A DNA stretch of 64,000 bases, taken from positions 6,138,001-6,202,000 of the forward strand of contig CM114272.1 of assembly GCA_050084515.1 (NCBI GenBank). The letters are read 5' to 3'. Below the pieces are notes generated by a model that worked only from the letters and a program-made list of their open reading frames with translations, was not told where the DNA came from and did no database searches. Shown here piece by piece: positions 12,731 to 24,344 of this stretch (the stretch's first letter is position 1; each line of letters opens with the position of its first letter). The position numbers and the translations under genes are program-made. The stretch is from Blasia pusilla. Taxonomy: Eukaryota; Marchantiophyta; Marchantiopsida; Blasiales.

Positions 12731-13461
12731 TGTCGTGCGTATACACATTGCTACACAACCCACATTGCTGGTCACATCTACATACCATACAACACCGATC
12801 TTCCCCAACATGCGGGTAGATCCACACGTAAATGAAACATACTCATCCGTATACACTTGAAACCCTAAACGAATTCCCACCTGCCCCTTGCCATCTTTCT
12901 CATGTAAAATCAAGAGTAGTAAAAACGGCTCACTCGGCCTAAAACTCCACTCATGAATCTACATCAGTATATCGAACCACATCCACCCTCTACTATGAGG
13001 GAATTCGGACGCTAGCACCCTAACTCCTATACACCCACACACATCTATGCAAGAGAGGCGCTCCTAAGGCTCAACATGAGAAGGATGGCTTGAGAAAGCC
13101 ATCTCTCTCACTCTTATACCCTTGGGAAGAGCCAAAAGGCTCTTCCCCCAAAAATAGTGCTACCAAAATAGGGAAATCGCCATAAAAAACGTTCCCAACC
13201 CAATGGACCTGTCGCCAACCTCATCGGACATCTCGGAACGAAGTTACACCCGAACAACCCATTGACTCTCTATGCCGTGGACGTGATAGAACTCTACCTA
13301 CGTCGAAATAAGATGTGAAAATTGTCGTGGGTATACACATCGCTACACAACCCACGTTGCTGGTCACATCTACATACCACACAACACCTATCTTCCCAAA
13401 CATACGGGTAGATCCACACATAAACGAAACATACTCACGCATATACATTGGGACCTCACAA
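12731..13461 (-). repeat. 3' LTR of element D with internal direct repeats
   Basis: The LTR begins TTGTGAGG right after the polypurine tract and ends in GCACGACA, the same end as the element C 3' LTR. A block of about 125 bp occurs at both ends of the LTR (12732-12855 and 13325-13450), so the architecture is repeat-unique-repeat, as in element C. Open frames over the two copies encode near-identical peptides only because of this repeat. Confidence 0.65.
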
Positions 13462-13589
13462 CCACCCCCCTAGCTGGTAGTTGGGTTCCCCCAACTCCAC
13501 ATAGCACACACATATGTCCCTGACATCATCTCCTATCTTATACACATCTAGCACCATTGGTGCCGTCGTTCCCACAACACTATCACACT

Positions 13590-14370
13590 ATAGCAACCCG
13601 CCGTGTTGATCCCTCCAAAGAGATCTAACACTCTACTACCCTACTCCAATCATAGGTACGGCTCCAAGCCTACCTCACAAGCTCGTCTGTACTCCACGCA
13701 TCTCAACGCTCGTCCCCAACAATAATAACGAAGCTCTACACCATGGGAAGAGACATCCACCCTAGCATGTCTCTCCGTAAGACTATTCGCTACAGGAATG
13801 TCCTCCGCATGTGTGCTCCTCTCCTCGAACCCTTCTGATCAGCAAACACCACCTATGAATGCTCCCAACGTGGTCACCATATCCTCACGTAGTCGACCAC
13901 CACTACTCCTTGCAAACAACACGGGTAGATGGCTCACACGTCCATCACTTGATCCTGACCGTGGCCGATAAGAAACTATCTCCTTTCAAAAATCCAGAAT
14001 AAAACCAAGGGGATACAACATTGTACTCCCTACAAACACATCATATGACTCTATCGGTGTCGTAATCGCCCGAGAGTGCACCATCGCACTATCCGACTCA
14101 TGCTCTGGCTGGAGTCTAACCACCAAGTCCTCTCGAGTCATGTACTATGTGGATGATACGCCCCCAATAGAAGTTTGTATCTGAAAGGGACAACGCTCAA
14201 TGTCGCCTTTCTGTAAACCCAACGACAAACACGCCACCTTCTCTAATATCAAGGGCTGCGCTCGTGAATCAAGTAGGATGCGTTGCGGATGGTACACTGT
14301 ACTTGTGGGACTAACCAAGCGATACCCTCTTGCTCAGTTACCCAAGAATACCACACTTGGTGTGATCATG
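13590..14370 (-). pseudogene. element D protease plus truncated DNMT start
   Basis: The minus strand encodes LLDSRAQPLIL, aligning with the protease of element C (LLDSSAQPLML), then LYPLGFILDF and a VSYRPRSGSSDGRVSHLP block that also match C. After a degraded linker comes VLDLFGGINTAG at about 13595-13631. This is the S-adenosylmethionine-binding motif I of C5 DNA methyltransferases and is closer to consensus than the copy in C. The rest of the methyltransferase is deleted up to the polypurine tract. Stops and frameshifts are present. Confidence 0.65.
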
Positions 14371-14433
14371 ACTCGCTCTATGGCCGGTCGAGCTCGCATA
14401 TCTACCAACTTTGCCGCCGCAACATGCCATGAC

Positions 14434-16379
14434 TCAATGGGGAACGTCTTGAGCCGTCTTCGAGGGCAAGTCTACCACCTCCTCAACTACCTCTGAACAA
14501 GAGGCAATCACCTCTCCACACTCACACAACGTGGAAGCCGACCGAAACACCCCCGGTGGTCCAACTCCCAATATTGCCCACTCAATGGCGGAAAACAACG
14601 AAGTGTGGCTCACCCTAGTGGCCACCTCCAACAATGTGGTCGACATTGGCTCCACCTGAGCCAGCATAGGAGTCATCTCTTCAACTCCTCATGATAGTGA
14701 CACACGTGTCCCACCCATGGTAGTGCCGATCGTCGAGGCACCATCGACGGTGTATCTAGTGCCTCCGACAATGTGAACGACTGGGGACAACTGGCCTCCC
14801 AATCACTTGGGTCTTTTGTGGGTCAATCTCAACCCCACCTCTTGCAGCAACCCAAGTCACCACCGGAACAACCTCAACCTAAGCCGCACTACAAATAAAT
14901 CCCATCCCTGCAGAATCCTCACAAGCATCATGGTAAGATGTGGAGGCTGACGCCACACTAGCTACTCTCAGCTCTACGCCTACCTGCAACTGCATCATCG
15001 TCATGGCAGCAATCCTCTTCTCCAACAAATCGATCCGCATAAGGAGCACTACATCAGGTGCATGTCGTCCATCTCCTGTGATTGGTGATGGCACTCTACC
15101 ACTACGATCATCCACTACTCGATCTCCACCAACTCTCTCACCCCCATATCCTTTGCCTACCTCTAGACATACCTCCCGGCAAAGATCATAACACCTATCC
15201 CTAGTGTGGCCATACTAGTGACAATGATCACACTACAACTGAGGTGGGGCCATCCTATGTGGCTCCTGAGAAATTGTGGCCCTCTCCCATACTATGGGCA
15301 ATCCCTCTACCTATGTGGCCCACCACACGTCCAACAAGCCAACCCTAGCCCCTGCTGGGTAGCATATGTCGGTACGGGCTATTGCCTCATCGGCTCACAA
15401 TACTCACCCTTCTCTTTGGGCCCACCGGGGTGCTCTTGTGGTATTGGTGCATGATGGGACACCTATGGGTCTACTCCTACTTTTTGACCGGTCGAATCCC
15501 ACGAAAATTCCGTGGTCACCACGTACTCCTCACTCATGTTCAGTTCTACCCGCTCAGACAACTCAAACACCACCTTTAATGTGGGCTTCAGTGTGTGAAG
15601 CAACATTGCATCCCAAACTCTCCTCCGTAGCTCCTCATCTAGTACACTGTACCAATAGTGCATTGATTGCGCCTCAGTCACCCCATATGCGGCAACGATC
15701 AGACTCTCATCCGATCTCCGCTGAAAATCCTGTAGACTCTTCAGCTTGTTGGTTTGCACGCCCTGGTAGCTCCTCCCCAACTTTAAGAAGAACTCCACTA
15801 TAGGACTGAAACTCGATGGTCCTCTACCACAAGAAGTCTTTGCCTCACCACTCTCACTTCCATCCTCTCAATCTAGTCCCTGGGCTAATGGTGAAGGTCT
15901 CTCCGCTCTCACTATCCCATCATACGCCTCGCAACCACTAGTGGACTCATACCCTGGAGCCCAATACACCCTCTAAGCATTGATCTCTACAGAGTTAGAG
16001 ATCAGAACTCCATGTAGTCATCCATTGGCGGACCCTCCAAGTTCAAGAACAACCCCTTCAATGCCATAAAAGGGTTGAACGGTGTAGGGGTCTGTATCTC
16101 CTCGAAGTCGCACCATGCGTTGAACTCTTGGATGAAGTCATCTAAATCTATGGTGCCTACCGCACTCAAGAAATGAAACATGTCTCAATGGCCCATATCG
16201 TCCATCTCTCTCCACATATCACTATCCCTGTCTGCGATCTCATCACCAGACCTGTTATCTAGTGATGACGATCCAGCCACGGATGGGAGTTGGGATGGTT
16301 CCTCACTCAAAACCCCTCGATTCCTCACACCACTCCGTATCACTCCACTACCACTACTTGCACTACCCCGTTCTTCCAA
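14434..16379 (-). pseudogene. element D gag
   Basis: The best-preserved part is 15798-15463. It has an EFFLKLGRSYQGVQTNKLKS block matching the EFFKRLKKNYQGVKTEKLRS block in element C gag. Downstream LRRRVWDA and LSERVELNM correspond to LRRRVRDS and LSEKIELNM in C. Frameshifts and stops break the frame. It would have formed the virus-like particle of a Ty3/gypsy element and is not functional now. Confidence 0.65.
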
Positions 16380-17149
16380 ACCCTCGAAGAACGTCGTGAT
16401 GACAACCTTGTCTCACCCGCTCAAGCACTCAGACAGACCAAGAGTCTCCCATACTCCTCACTAGCTCACCTACGCTAATATCAATCCCGTAATGACACAC
16501 CCGACACGCACGCTCAACACTCGGGCTCACCATGAACCTCCCACTAACTCACCTAAACTACTGACACTCTCGGGTCATAAACATGATCCCTACTCGACAA
16601 GCGCCGTATATCCACCAACATGCTACACATAAAAGAAGTCTACACTCGTCACCATTGCTATATCCATGTAACACCAACAACTAGCACTCTCAATAACACA
16701 AGATAAGTGTGGAAAAGGGATTCGAATGGGTTACTCGAACACGTCCTCCAACCTTTCTGCACCGTCAACACTCACTCCTCCATATGGTGTGGAAACCTCC
16801 ATAGCATGACCCTCTCCTCAACCAACACGTCAAACCTCCCGTCAATCGATGCGGACCACCCATCGGCATCAACATACTACCAATCTGTCACAGAATATCG
16901 ATGTGGATCACTCTCCCGCCCCCAGTTAACAAAGTACTAGAAACTCCCATCATGAATCCTATCCATGCTCGCAAACACCACATCCCAAAACTCCCCACGA
17001 GCAGCAAATCAACTTCCCACTAGAAATCGCGACCTCTGCTCGAAAATACAAGCTGCAAACATCTCTCCTTCTACGTAACCTAAATTTAACACATCCAACG
17101 CTCAACCAAGTAGCGCGTCTACCATGTCCACTCTCAACCACATCCATTC

Positions 17150-18020
17150 CCTAACTTTGTCAATCTGTAACCACATCCTACGCCCTTACCAACCACCTTC
17201 CTCCTTACATCTTTCTTCACCAAGGGCATGCACCCCTATGACGTGGCTTTATCCGCCTCCCCGCGACCTCTTCCTTCCTCCTCCCAGACCTCCTTCTTGC
17301 CCCGATTTCCTTCCTCTTTCCGACCCCTCCTTACTTACACCTTCCCACTCCTGCTTAGGTACAACGTACCTCCCCTATCCTTGGAGCCATAATGGCTCCC
17401 TTCAATTCGGGGTAGACGGCCCTGTAAAGCCGGCCACGTTCCCTCGAGTGTTCGGGAAGTTTTTTCGTGGGACGCGGTCCATCGCCGGGAATGTCCAATC
17501 GGAAACGGTAATTCCGGATTTTAAACCGGTTTTGAGATATGAAATACAAAGGACATGCTCGAATTCCAGCTGGTTTTCGTAGGCAACTTTTTAATCAATC
17601 GGAAATTCTCAAATTTAACCTGCTAGCAATACTCGTAACCCCGGATCTCCCCGATCATTGGCTCCCTCTCTCCTTCTTCCCCATACTCCCTCAAACCTTC
17701 TCCATTCCGTCAACTTTATGGCACACCACCCTATGCGCGGCCTTCTTACCTTTACTTTACCTGCTCTTCCGCATTTACACCCTCCTCCTTCCTTGGAGCC
17801 ACAATGGCTCCTTCCATCCTTCCTTACTCCACCAATTTGGGGCCATAACGGCTCCTTTCCTTCTCTCCTACACCTTTGGAGCTCACCTCCCAGATCTCCT
17901 CTCTCACAACTCTATCTCCTCCTTTCTTGGCCGAGCCCTATGCACCTTAACTATACCCCAATTCCTTGGATCCGCACTTTTGTCCGCATGCATTCCTATG
18001 CGCACACTCCCTCCCAATGA
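17150..18020 (+). repeat. pyrimidine-rich tract with GGAGCC..GGCTCC palindromes
   Basis: The plus strand is strongly C+T rich over most of 17150-17380 and 17640-17960. Three copies of an imperfect palindrome of the form GGAGCCATAATGGCTCC lie at 17383-17399, 17795-17811 and 17839-17855. The long open frames here follow from few purines and show no domain, so I do not call them genes. Confidence 0.5.
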
Positions 18021-18565
18021 ACGGGCAGAACCGGGGTTACGTGTTGACCTAGCCGGGGAAATTGAGAGAATTCCGAGCAAATCCAGAGAAGTCCGGATGA
18101 AATTCCGATAGGGTATGGAGGTATCCCGGTAAATTGCTGGCCGGAAAGGCCTTTGGCGGTTTCCCAGGGTGTATGTGACAAAAGTGCGCCCTTCCAAAGG
18201 ATGTTGGTTGTGCGGTTTTTGGTCGCCGATCAAGCAAAGTCGTTCCGGTTTCTTTGCCGATCGGGTTCCGGTTGCCGGTAAACTAACAATTTGGGATAAG
18301 ATCGAGGCCCTCCATCTTAGGGCAAGCCGCCAAGTCTGAGGAGTCTTTAGCGACTCTCTCAGCGACGCCAGCCGCTAGCGTCCAAGCCTCCGAGGGGCCC
18401 AAGGGGTAGTCGGGAGTCGGGAGTCGGGAAGGGGCGTTAGTGACGTGACTCGTGAGTCTCCGTCTATGAGCATCCGAAGGTGGCGAAGGGCTCAAGGGGT
18501 AGTCGGGAAGGGGGGTTCGACGGGGGGGGGGCCATTTCCATGCCACCTTCTTTGTTGAGAAGTCC
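18021..18565. other. GC-rich spacer, no gene recognised
   Basis: GC-rich sequence with short direct repeats (AAGGGGTAGTCGGGA at about 18400 and 18495; GTCGGGAGTCGGGA) and a run of nine G. No protein family is recognised. Confidence 0.4.
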
Positions 18566-18910
18566 AGATGCGCTCGTTTGTTACGCGTTGCTGCTCGCTC
18601 GGTCGAGACTGTTGCTGCTGCTCGCTCATTAAACACTGTTCTTGCTCGCAATTTCGTGAAGCGCTGCTCGGTCGACACTGTTGCTGCTGCTTGCTCGTTC
18701 AACATTGTTCTTGCTCGCTCGTTCGTGAAGCGCTATTGCTGCTACTTGCTCGTTTGTGAAGCGTTGTTGCTGCTACTTGCTCGTTTGTGAAGCGCTTCGC
18801 CGCCGCTCGAGGCGCCCTTCGCTCTGCTCGTATCAAGCGCGTTATTTGCTTTGCTCGTTTCGCCGCTTGCTCGTTTGTGAAGCGTTGTTGCTGCTGCTCG
18901 CTAGGGAGGT
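18566..18910 (+). repeat. minisatellite, GCTCGTTTGTGAAGCG unit
   Basis: At least five diverged units built from CTCGTTTGTGAAGCG followed by (T)TGTTGCTGCTACT start near 18647, 18717, 18749, 18779 and 18869, spaced irregularly at 30-90 bases. The open frames on both strands translate this repeat and have no recognisable domain. Confidence 0.6.
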
Positions 18911-19004
18911 GCCACTTCTGCTCGCTCCTTGCTCTCTTCACGGCGCTGCTTGTTGGTGTTTGCTCACTGCAACTCTATCCTCCGTGTTTTTTTTGTTGCT
19001 ACTG

Positions 19005-19100
19005 GGTTTACTTCGTTAAGGCCGGACTCAAGCGCATACTCCGTGTTTCTGCGTTGTTGCTGGGTCTTTACTTCGTTCAGGCCGGACTCAAGCGCATGCT
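19005..19100 (+). repeat. direct repeat containing GGCCGGACTCAAGCGCAT
   Basis: Two near-identical units of about 60 bases, each with TTTACTTCGTT, then GGCCGGACTCAAGCGCAT, lie head to tail. Confidence 0.6.
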
Positions 19101-19264
19101 GCTCTTGCTCTTGCCGTCATTTTTTTCCATCTCGAATCTCTAGTGTGTGTTGCACTGCTCCTGATCAGCTCCCATGAAGGCTCGAATCTCTCGAGATGCT
19201 CTTGTCTAGACCAACTTGAGACTCCTCAGTTGAATCCATTACCGTCCAGGCCCAAATCCGTCTG

Positions 19265-19490
19265 ACTCTCTTGTGCTCCATGCTACTGAGCAGGTCTCGT
19301 CCGTCCAACTTTCTTGTCCACCCGACTCTCTTGTGCTCCATGTTGCTGAGCTGCTCTCTCCTAGGCCCGATTTTGACAAGCTACTGATTTCGTCAAGGCC
19401 CGACTCTCTTGTGCTCCATGTTGCTGAGCTGCTCTCGTCTAGGCCCGATTTTGACCTGCTACTGATTTTTTCAAGGCCCGAGCTCTTCTT
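19265..19490 (+). repeat. tandem repeat, about 75-bp unit
   Basis: Three copies of a unit with CTCTTGTGCTCCATG.TGCTGAGC, then a TCTCGTCTAGGCCCGATTTTG-like segment, start near 19268, 19324 and 19405. The array ends about 150 bases before the hAT-derived gene and may be part of its element or its 5' region. Confidence 0.6.
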
Positions 19491-19638
19491 GTAGACTCCG
19501 GTTCCACACTCGCCCAACCATTTTTTCTCTGGTTCAGTCCTAACTTCAGTTGTCGTTTGAGTCTCCTTGGCTCGTGGAGTCTTGGCTGTGCTTGAGCTGC
19601 AGTCTCTGAGCCTCTACATGGCTAAGAGACAGTGAACT

Positions 19639-21875
19639 ATGAATGAGATACTACACAAGGAAGTTAGTCAAGACTTTGCAGAGGAGAATAGTAGGTCAGA
19701 ATCATCGGATGGGAGAGAAAGGGAAAAATCGAATACTCCTCTTATAAGTCAGACGGAGAAAAAAAGATTGGCTTGGAAGGATGTTTGGTATACTTTGTTT
19801 GATTGGATAGAATTCCATGTAGAATCTGGTCGGATTTTTTGCAAAGTTTGTAGACAAGGTAAGGGGAAAAGCTCCTTTGCTAGGGATGGTGCCATTAACT
19901 GTAAGGTTTCGGCCTTCACAGATCATGGTAAGTCAAATGAGCACATGAAGCTTGCATGGGCTGCGAATGTGGGGAACAGATCCATGGCCAAGGCTATAGC
20001 CACTACAAATCGGACTTGTGATCTTGCACTTTTGACTCTGTTCAAATGTGCATATTTCGTTGCAAAGGAAGCCTTGCCATTTTCAAAGTTCTCAAATCTG
20101 TGTAAGTTATTGATTTCTGTGAATGCACCTATAACCTGCGACTTGTACCAAGATGAAAAAAGTTGTGTTGATATGTGTTATTATATTAGCCAGGTTCTTC
20201 TCAGGAGGAACCTTTCTAAAGTGCAACAATCTCCTTTCTTTGGGATAATGATTGACAAGTCCATAGATATATCTGTCAATGGACATCTTGTTGTATTTGC
20301 AACTTACTTAGATGAGGGTCAAGTAGAGAGTTTTTTTATAGGCTTGCTACAATGTCCAGAGAAATGTTCGAACGCAATCACTAACAATTTGTTGGAGTTG
20401 ATAAAGGATTCGGGACTTGAGGGATCAAAACTAGTTGCCTTTAGATCTGATGGAGCTTCTACTATGGTAGGAAGCCAAAACGGAGTAGCATCTCAACTGA
20501 AACATAAGTTAAATCCTTTTATGTTGTCTGTGCATTGTGTGGCGCACAGGACGAATCTCGTTGCTTTAACAACATCAAAAGGTGTAGGGTGTAAGGAAAT
20601 ATCTATAGAAGTAGATTCAATCTTGAATGCAGTAGCTGAATATTTTAGAAGGTCATCAAAGAGGAAGTGTGGTCTTGCAACTTTGCAAGAGATGTTGAAC
20701 GATTCTCAGAAAGTGATGAAGAGGTACCACAAGATTCGCTGGTTGTCACGTTGGCAGGCTGTTACTACTTTATGTGACTCATTGGAATCTGTCCTTGCAT
20801 ATTTCAGAGATATCTCACCCTCGGAAGATGATGGTAATGCTGCAAATTTGTATAACAAACTCAGATCATTTCAGATGATATATCAACTGTACTTTTTGGT
20901 AGATATTTTGTTTCTTCTTGCTAGCTTGAGTAAGGTGTTCCAATATAAGTTTGTAGATGTTAGTACCATAGGTAGTATAGTGACTTCTCAAATAGCTTCC
21001 ATATCAATGACTTTTGTAATGGAGAACCTTGATCTGAATGCCTCCACTTTCTCTGAAGAAAGTGGTTATCACATTCTACCAGACTTTGGTCCTCCAAGGG
21101 GTTATTTGAAACGTTTACAACTGAGATTAGGGGCAGAAGTTCCACAAAGATAGAAATGTTGAGGAATCGGACAGGAAAGGATCTAGAGGCTGCCTTGTTG
21201 TTTCAGAAGAATTTTTCTGAGAGTGTTTGTGTAGCTTTACGAGATCGGTTTAGGGATAACAACTTGATTAGTGTTATGAGGATAATGAATCCTCTACACA
21301 TGCCTTCAAGGCAAGTTGGACTAAATAGTTGGGGTTGTAAGGAATTGGATGACCTCTGTGCACATTTTGGGACGAACTTACCCTTCAAAGCTCACTTGCA
21401 ACCTTCTTTACTAAGTGTAGGAGCTGTGAAACAAGAGTTTCAATCATTTAAGCTCATAGCCACCACGGAGTGGAAAGATCGGAACTTCAAGGACTTGTGG
21501 GCTATGGTAAGTTGGAGCCCGTCCTTGCAATGTAAGTTCTCTAACTTGCTCATTTTAGCCAATATTGCTAGGGTACAGTGTGTTAGTACTGCTATTTGTG
21601 AGAGAGCTTTCTCTGTGCAAAATGTGATTAAGACTAAAAGTAGGAATAGGTTAATGACAAAGCATTTGGATGTTGTTCTTAGGATTGCCTTAGAGGGGAA
21701 AATAGATGATTATGAAGATTTTTTGGTTGAATTTGTAGTTCTTTGGAAGAATTCAGCCCACTTTAGGTATGTGTTTGCCAATCCCGAGAGATATATTCCT
21801 GAGATAGAAATTCCACCAGAAGTTCGCGTAAATTTAAATGCCTTAGACCCAAGTGAAGTTGTTGTGGATGTGTAA
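19639..21875 (+). pseudogene. hAT-derived DUF4371 / ZNF862-like transposase, one frameshift
   Basis: Two long frames, 19639-21153 (504 codons) and 21156-21875, form one protein. The first has a BED/TTF-type zinc finger (CKVC, then H..NEH, about residues 68-102), the first catalytic-type Asp in FFGIMIDKSIDIS, and a second Asp in RSDGASTMVG followed by VHCVAHRTNL. The second ends with the hAT dimerisation block (TAICERAFSVQN, then KHLDVVLRIAL). Family similarity continues into the other frame just after KRLQ near 21118, so one missing base at about 21115-21122 explains the break. Otherwise the frame is clean, implying recent inactivation or a sequencing error. Many relatives are domesticated single genes. 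I could not identify terminal inverted repeats. Confidence 0.8.
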
Positions 21876-21921
21876 GATGAGGGGGAAAAGCTTAGTGGTA
21901 GGGATAAGGGGTCCTTTTTTC

Positions 21922-21961
21922 TAATACATTGAAGCTTTTACTAAAAAGCTTCAATGTATTA
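21922..21961. repeat. 18-bp perfect inverted repeat, 4-base loop
   Basis: The arms TAATACATTGAAGCTTTT (21922-21939) and its exact reverse complement (21944-21961) flank the loop ACTA. It lies 47 bases after the stop codon of the hAT-derived gene. It could be a 3' hairpin of that transcript, a transposon end structure, or a small foldback. Confidence 0.85.
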
Positions 21962-21973
21962 TAGAGGGGTAAA

Positions 21974-22028
21974 ATCCTTGGCTCCCAGCTGGTGGGAGGC
22001 CTATCCAGGTTCAATTCCTGCCAAGGAT
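21974..22028 (+). other. tRNA-like sequence lacking an anticodon arm
   Basis: Terminal ATCCTTGG pairs with CCAAGGAT. A D-arm-like CTCCC-AGCTGGT-GGGAG follows, then a T-arm-like CAGG-TTCAATT-CCTG containing a good B box (GGTTCAATTCC). The anticodon arm is missing, so it is not a functional tRNA. A tRNA-derived SINE head or a decayed tRNA is the likeliest reading. Confidence 0.4.
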
Positions 22029-24340
22029 GATGTACTAAAAGAAAGTGTGAACTTTGAAGTGAATGTTTGCAATAAAATTGAGGTCCAAGACTCCAGAAGT
22101 GGAGAAGAAATGAAAAGAGGCTTAAGTCCAAAAGACACGTGGAAAATTTTTTCCGGTTAGTATTTCAAATACCGGATATCAACTGAACAACATTCTGAGT
22201 AATAAAAAATGAACTGCGGAGAAAAATAAAATTTCGGAAAATTTCTGAACACTTAAAAAAAACCCCAGAAATTTCCCGGGAGTTTCAAATATTACCTTTT
22301 GAAACCGGTTAAAATTTTTTAATTACCGGTTTATTCAACCTACTGCCAAAAATTTACCCCCTCTCGTAAAAAAACTCCCCGGACCCTCCTCCCTCCACTC
22401 TCAATACCCGACTCTGCCTTCTCGATCCCGGCTTCTTGGAGCGCTCTTTTCTCCTCTCCTTCTTGCTGCCAATCTCCCTAGCCCACATCTCTTGGGCTCG
22501 CCGCCCTATACGGTCGGGTCCACTCCCGGCCTTGTTACCTACACTTAGTCGACCCTGGTTGGCCCCTTGTCTCACTAATTGTAAATAGACACCATTTAGT
22601 GAAACAAGCACCAAGATTTTCAAGAAGCAAGGCCGACTGGAAATAACCGCCTTGAACTCTTAACAATCGTAATAGGACTAGCTCCAATTACGCGCCAAGT
22701 ATAAGAAATAAGCTTGCAAGAACACAGAGCCCCCAACAACTCAACACTGTAAATAATGCCAACGAATAGCTGCCATACATTCAAACAACCACCAAGATTG
22801 ATAAGAAGAAAGGCAATCTATAAATAAGCCCAATTGTCTGCAAATAGTTTTTAGAGGACTAAAACAGTCCATTGGAAATCAGAGCATAAGAGAAACGGAC
22901 ATCAATAGCACAAGCACTAGATTTTCTTGGATGACATCCAAAATCTTTCAAACTCATAGGCGTGGATTTGTGGTATGAAATGTTCCCAAAATCTTAATGT
23001 TATTACTTGAGCACTTGTTCAAGATTATGGTTGATATTCTCGAACAATACAATGACCTCCAACTTTTGGCTCATTTCATGGACAAGTATCTCATGACTAC
23101 TTTTCATTGCGGATGGTACCTCAACGTACGTAGATGGTTTTTCATCAGGGATAGAATGATCTGTCTTTGCGCACAAATTTATTAGCCGCCACTCACAACC
23201 TACCTTTTCTTCATGCCCCTCATCTGAAAACCAATATTCTTCACTCAATACAAGTGGTCATCGTTTCACACCACCATGATTTTGATCATAATAGGAGAAA
23301 TAATGCCCTTCTGTTTGCCATCGATGGGCAAATCCATGAACCAATAGATAGACACTGGTTCATGAGATATCTCATATATCATTTCGGTGAAGTTTTCATA
23401 ACACAAGTGATGGAATCTGACTTCCCGGTGATCCTCCCCATTGTTACTTAGGATCATATGTGGGATTGCACTATTTCTATATTGGTTTAAATAACATATG
23501 AAGAATGGGTTTGAATAGGCCTTCACAAGTGTTTTCTAACACTTAGTGTACATTCCATGTGATTTTTTGACCTAAGATAGCATATAGAAGGATTACGGAG
23601 AGGAATTTTGGCCAAGAGTATTATTTTCTAACCAAACTCACACTTTGGTGCTTTAGCATACAACTGATTATTTCTTAGGATTTAAAAGACTTTTCCTTGA
23701 TAATTTATACGCTCCTCCATGGTTTTACTATAGACATAAGATAGGAGAATACGATGAAAAACTTATCTAAATATGGATAAAAGTCTATATTTAGAAAAAA
23801 GTTTAGAAAAATTATCTAACACGCCCATGGGTCAACTTTTTTTGTATGGTTCTACCTTGCATGCCTTTGTCATTTTGAATACCAATAACGCTTGGACATT
23901 CATCTCCATCACTCTTTGTCCTGCTTGGACCTCCAATGTTCGTGCCCTAAAGGTTTTCTCACTCTACCGAGAAGTCACGACACTCATGTTTTCCATCTCC
24001 ATCCCACTAGTCGGAAGAACTCTCTCTCTACTCTCATATTTCTAACCGAAGCAACTTCTTGCGCTAATTCTTGGACTTAATTAGTTTTGACTTTGATAAA
24101 ATTCAACTCTCAACTCTCTCAATTCACAAATCATATCCCTCTAAGCTTCTTCTGTGGTCACTCCGACTTTCCCAACCCCTTACTACCACTTTAATAGAAG
24201 GTCAAAAAAAAATATTAATATATATATACCTATAATTTTGCACAATAGAGACTACAATAGGAAATGCTGACGCAATTATCTACGGCATCAAGTAAGTGCA
24301 AAATACATTCAAGTGATAAGTGAGAAGATAGAAGCGATCT
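22029..24340. other. AT-rich repeat-like DNA, no gene recognised
   Basis: Open frames near 23003-23248 (minus), 23266-23526 (minus) and 23773-24045 (plus) show no family that I recognise. Runs of A, a stretch of TA dinucleotides near 24215 and frequent stops suggest decayed repeats. Confidence 0.4.
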
Positions 24341-24344
24341 AAAA

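Larger units (their letters stand above)
12731..17120 (-). mobile_element. element D: internally deleted Ty3/gypsy, gag-PR-DNMT start
   Basis: On the minus strand this reads gag (about 16380-14440), a retropepsin-like domain (about 14370-13960), the beginning of a C5 DNA methyltransferase (about 13631), then directly a polypurine tract (AGGGGGGTGG, 13462-13471) and the 3' LTR. Reverse transcriptase, RNase H and integrase are missing. The order and the protein sequence match element C, so D is a deletion derivative of the same family. I found no 5' LTR, and the upper boundary is approximate. Confidence 0.75.

Noticed and set aside
12722-13448. Two similar minus-strand open frames that look like paralogous small proteins
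   Set aside because: They are the two copies of the direct repeat within the element D LTR.
17124-18233. Several long overlapping open frames on both strands
   Set aside because: They arise from pyrimidine-rich, stop-poor sequence; the translations are Pro/Leu/Ser-rich with no domain and no conserved partner.
18566-18941. Possible cysteine-rich secreted peptide genes
   Set aside because: The apparent Cys/Leu pattern comes from the CTCGTTTGTGAAGCG minisatellite and shifts frame between units.
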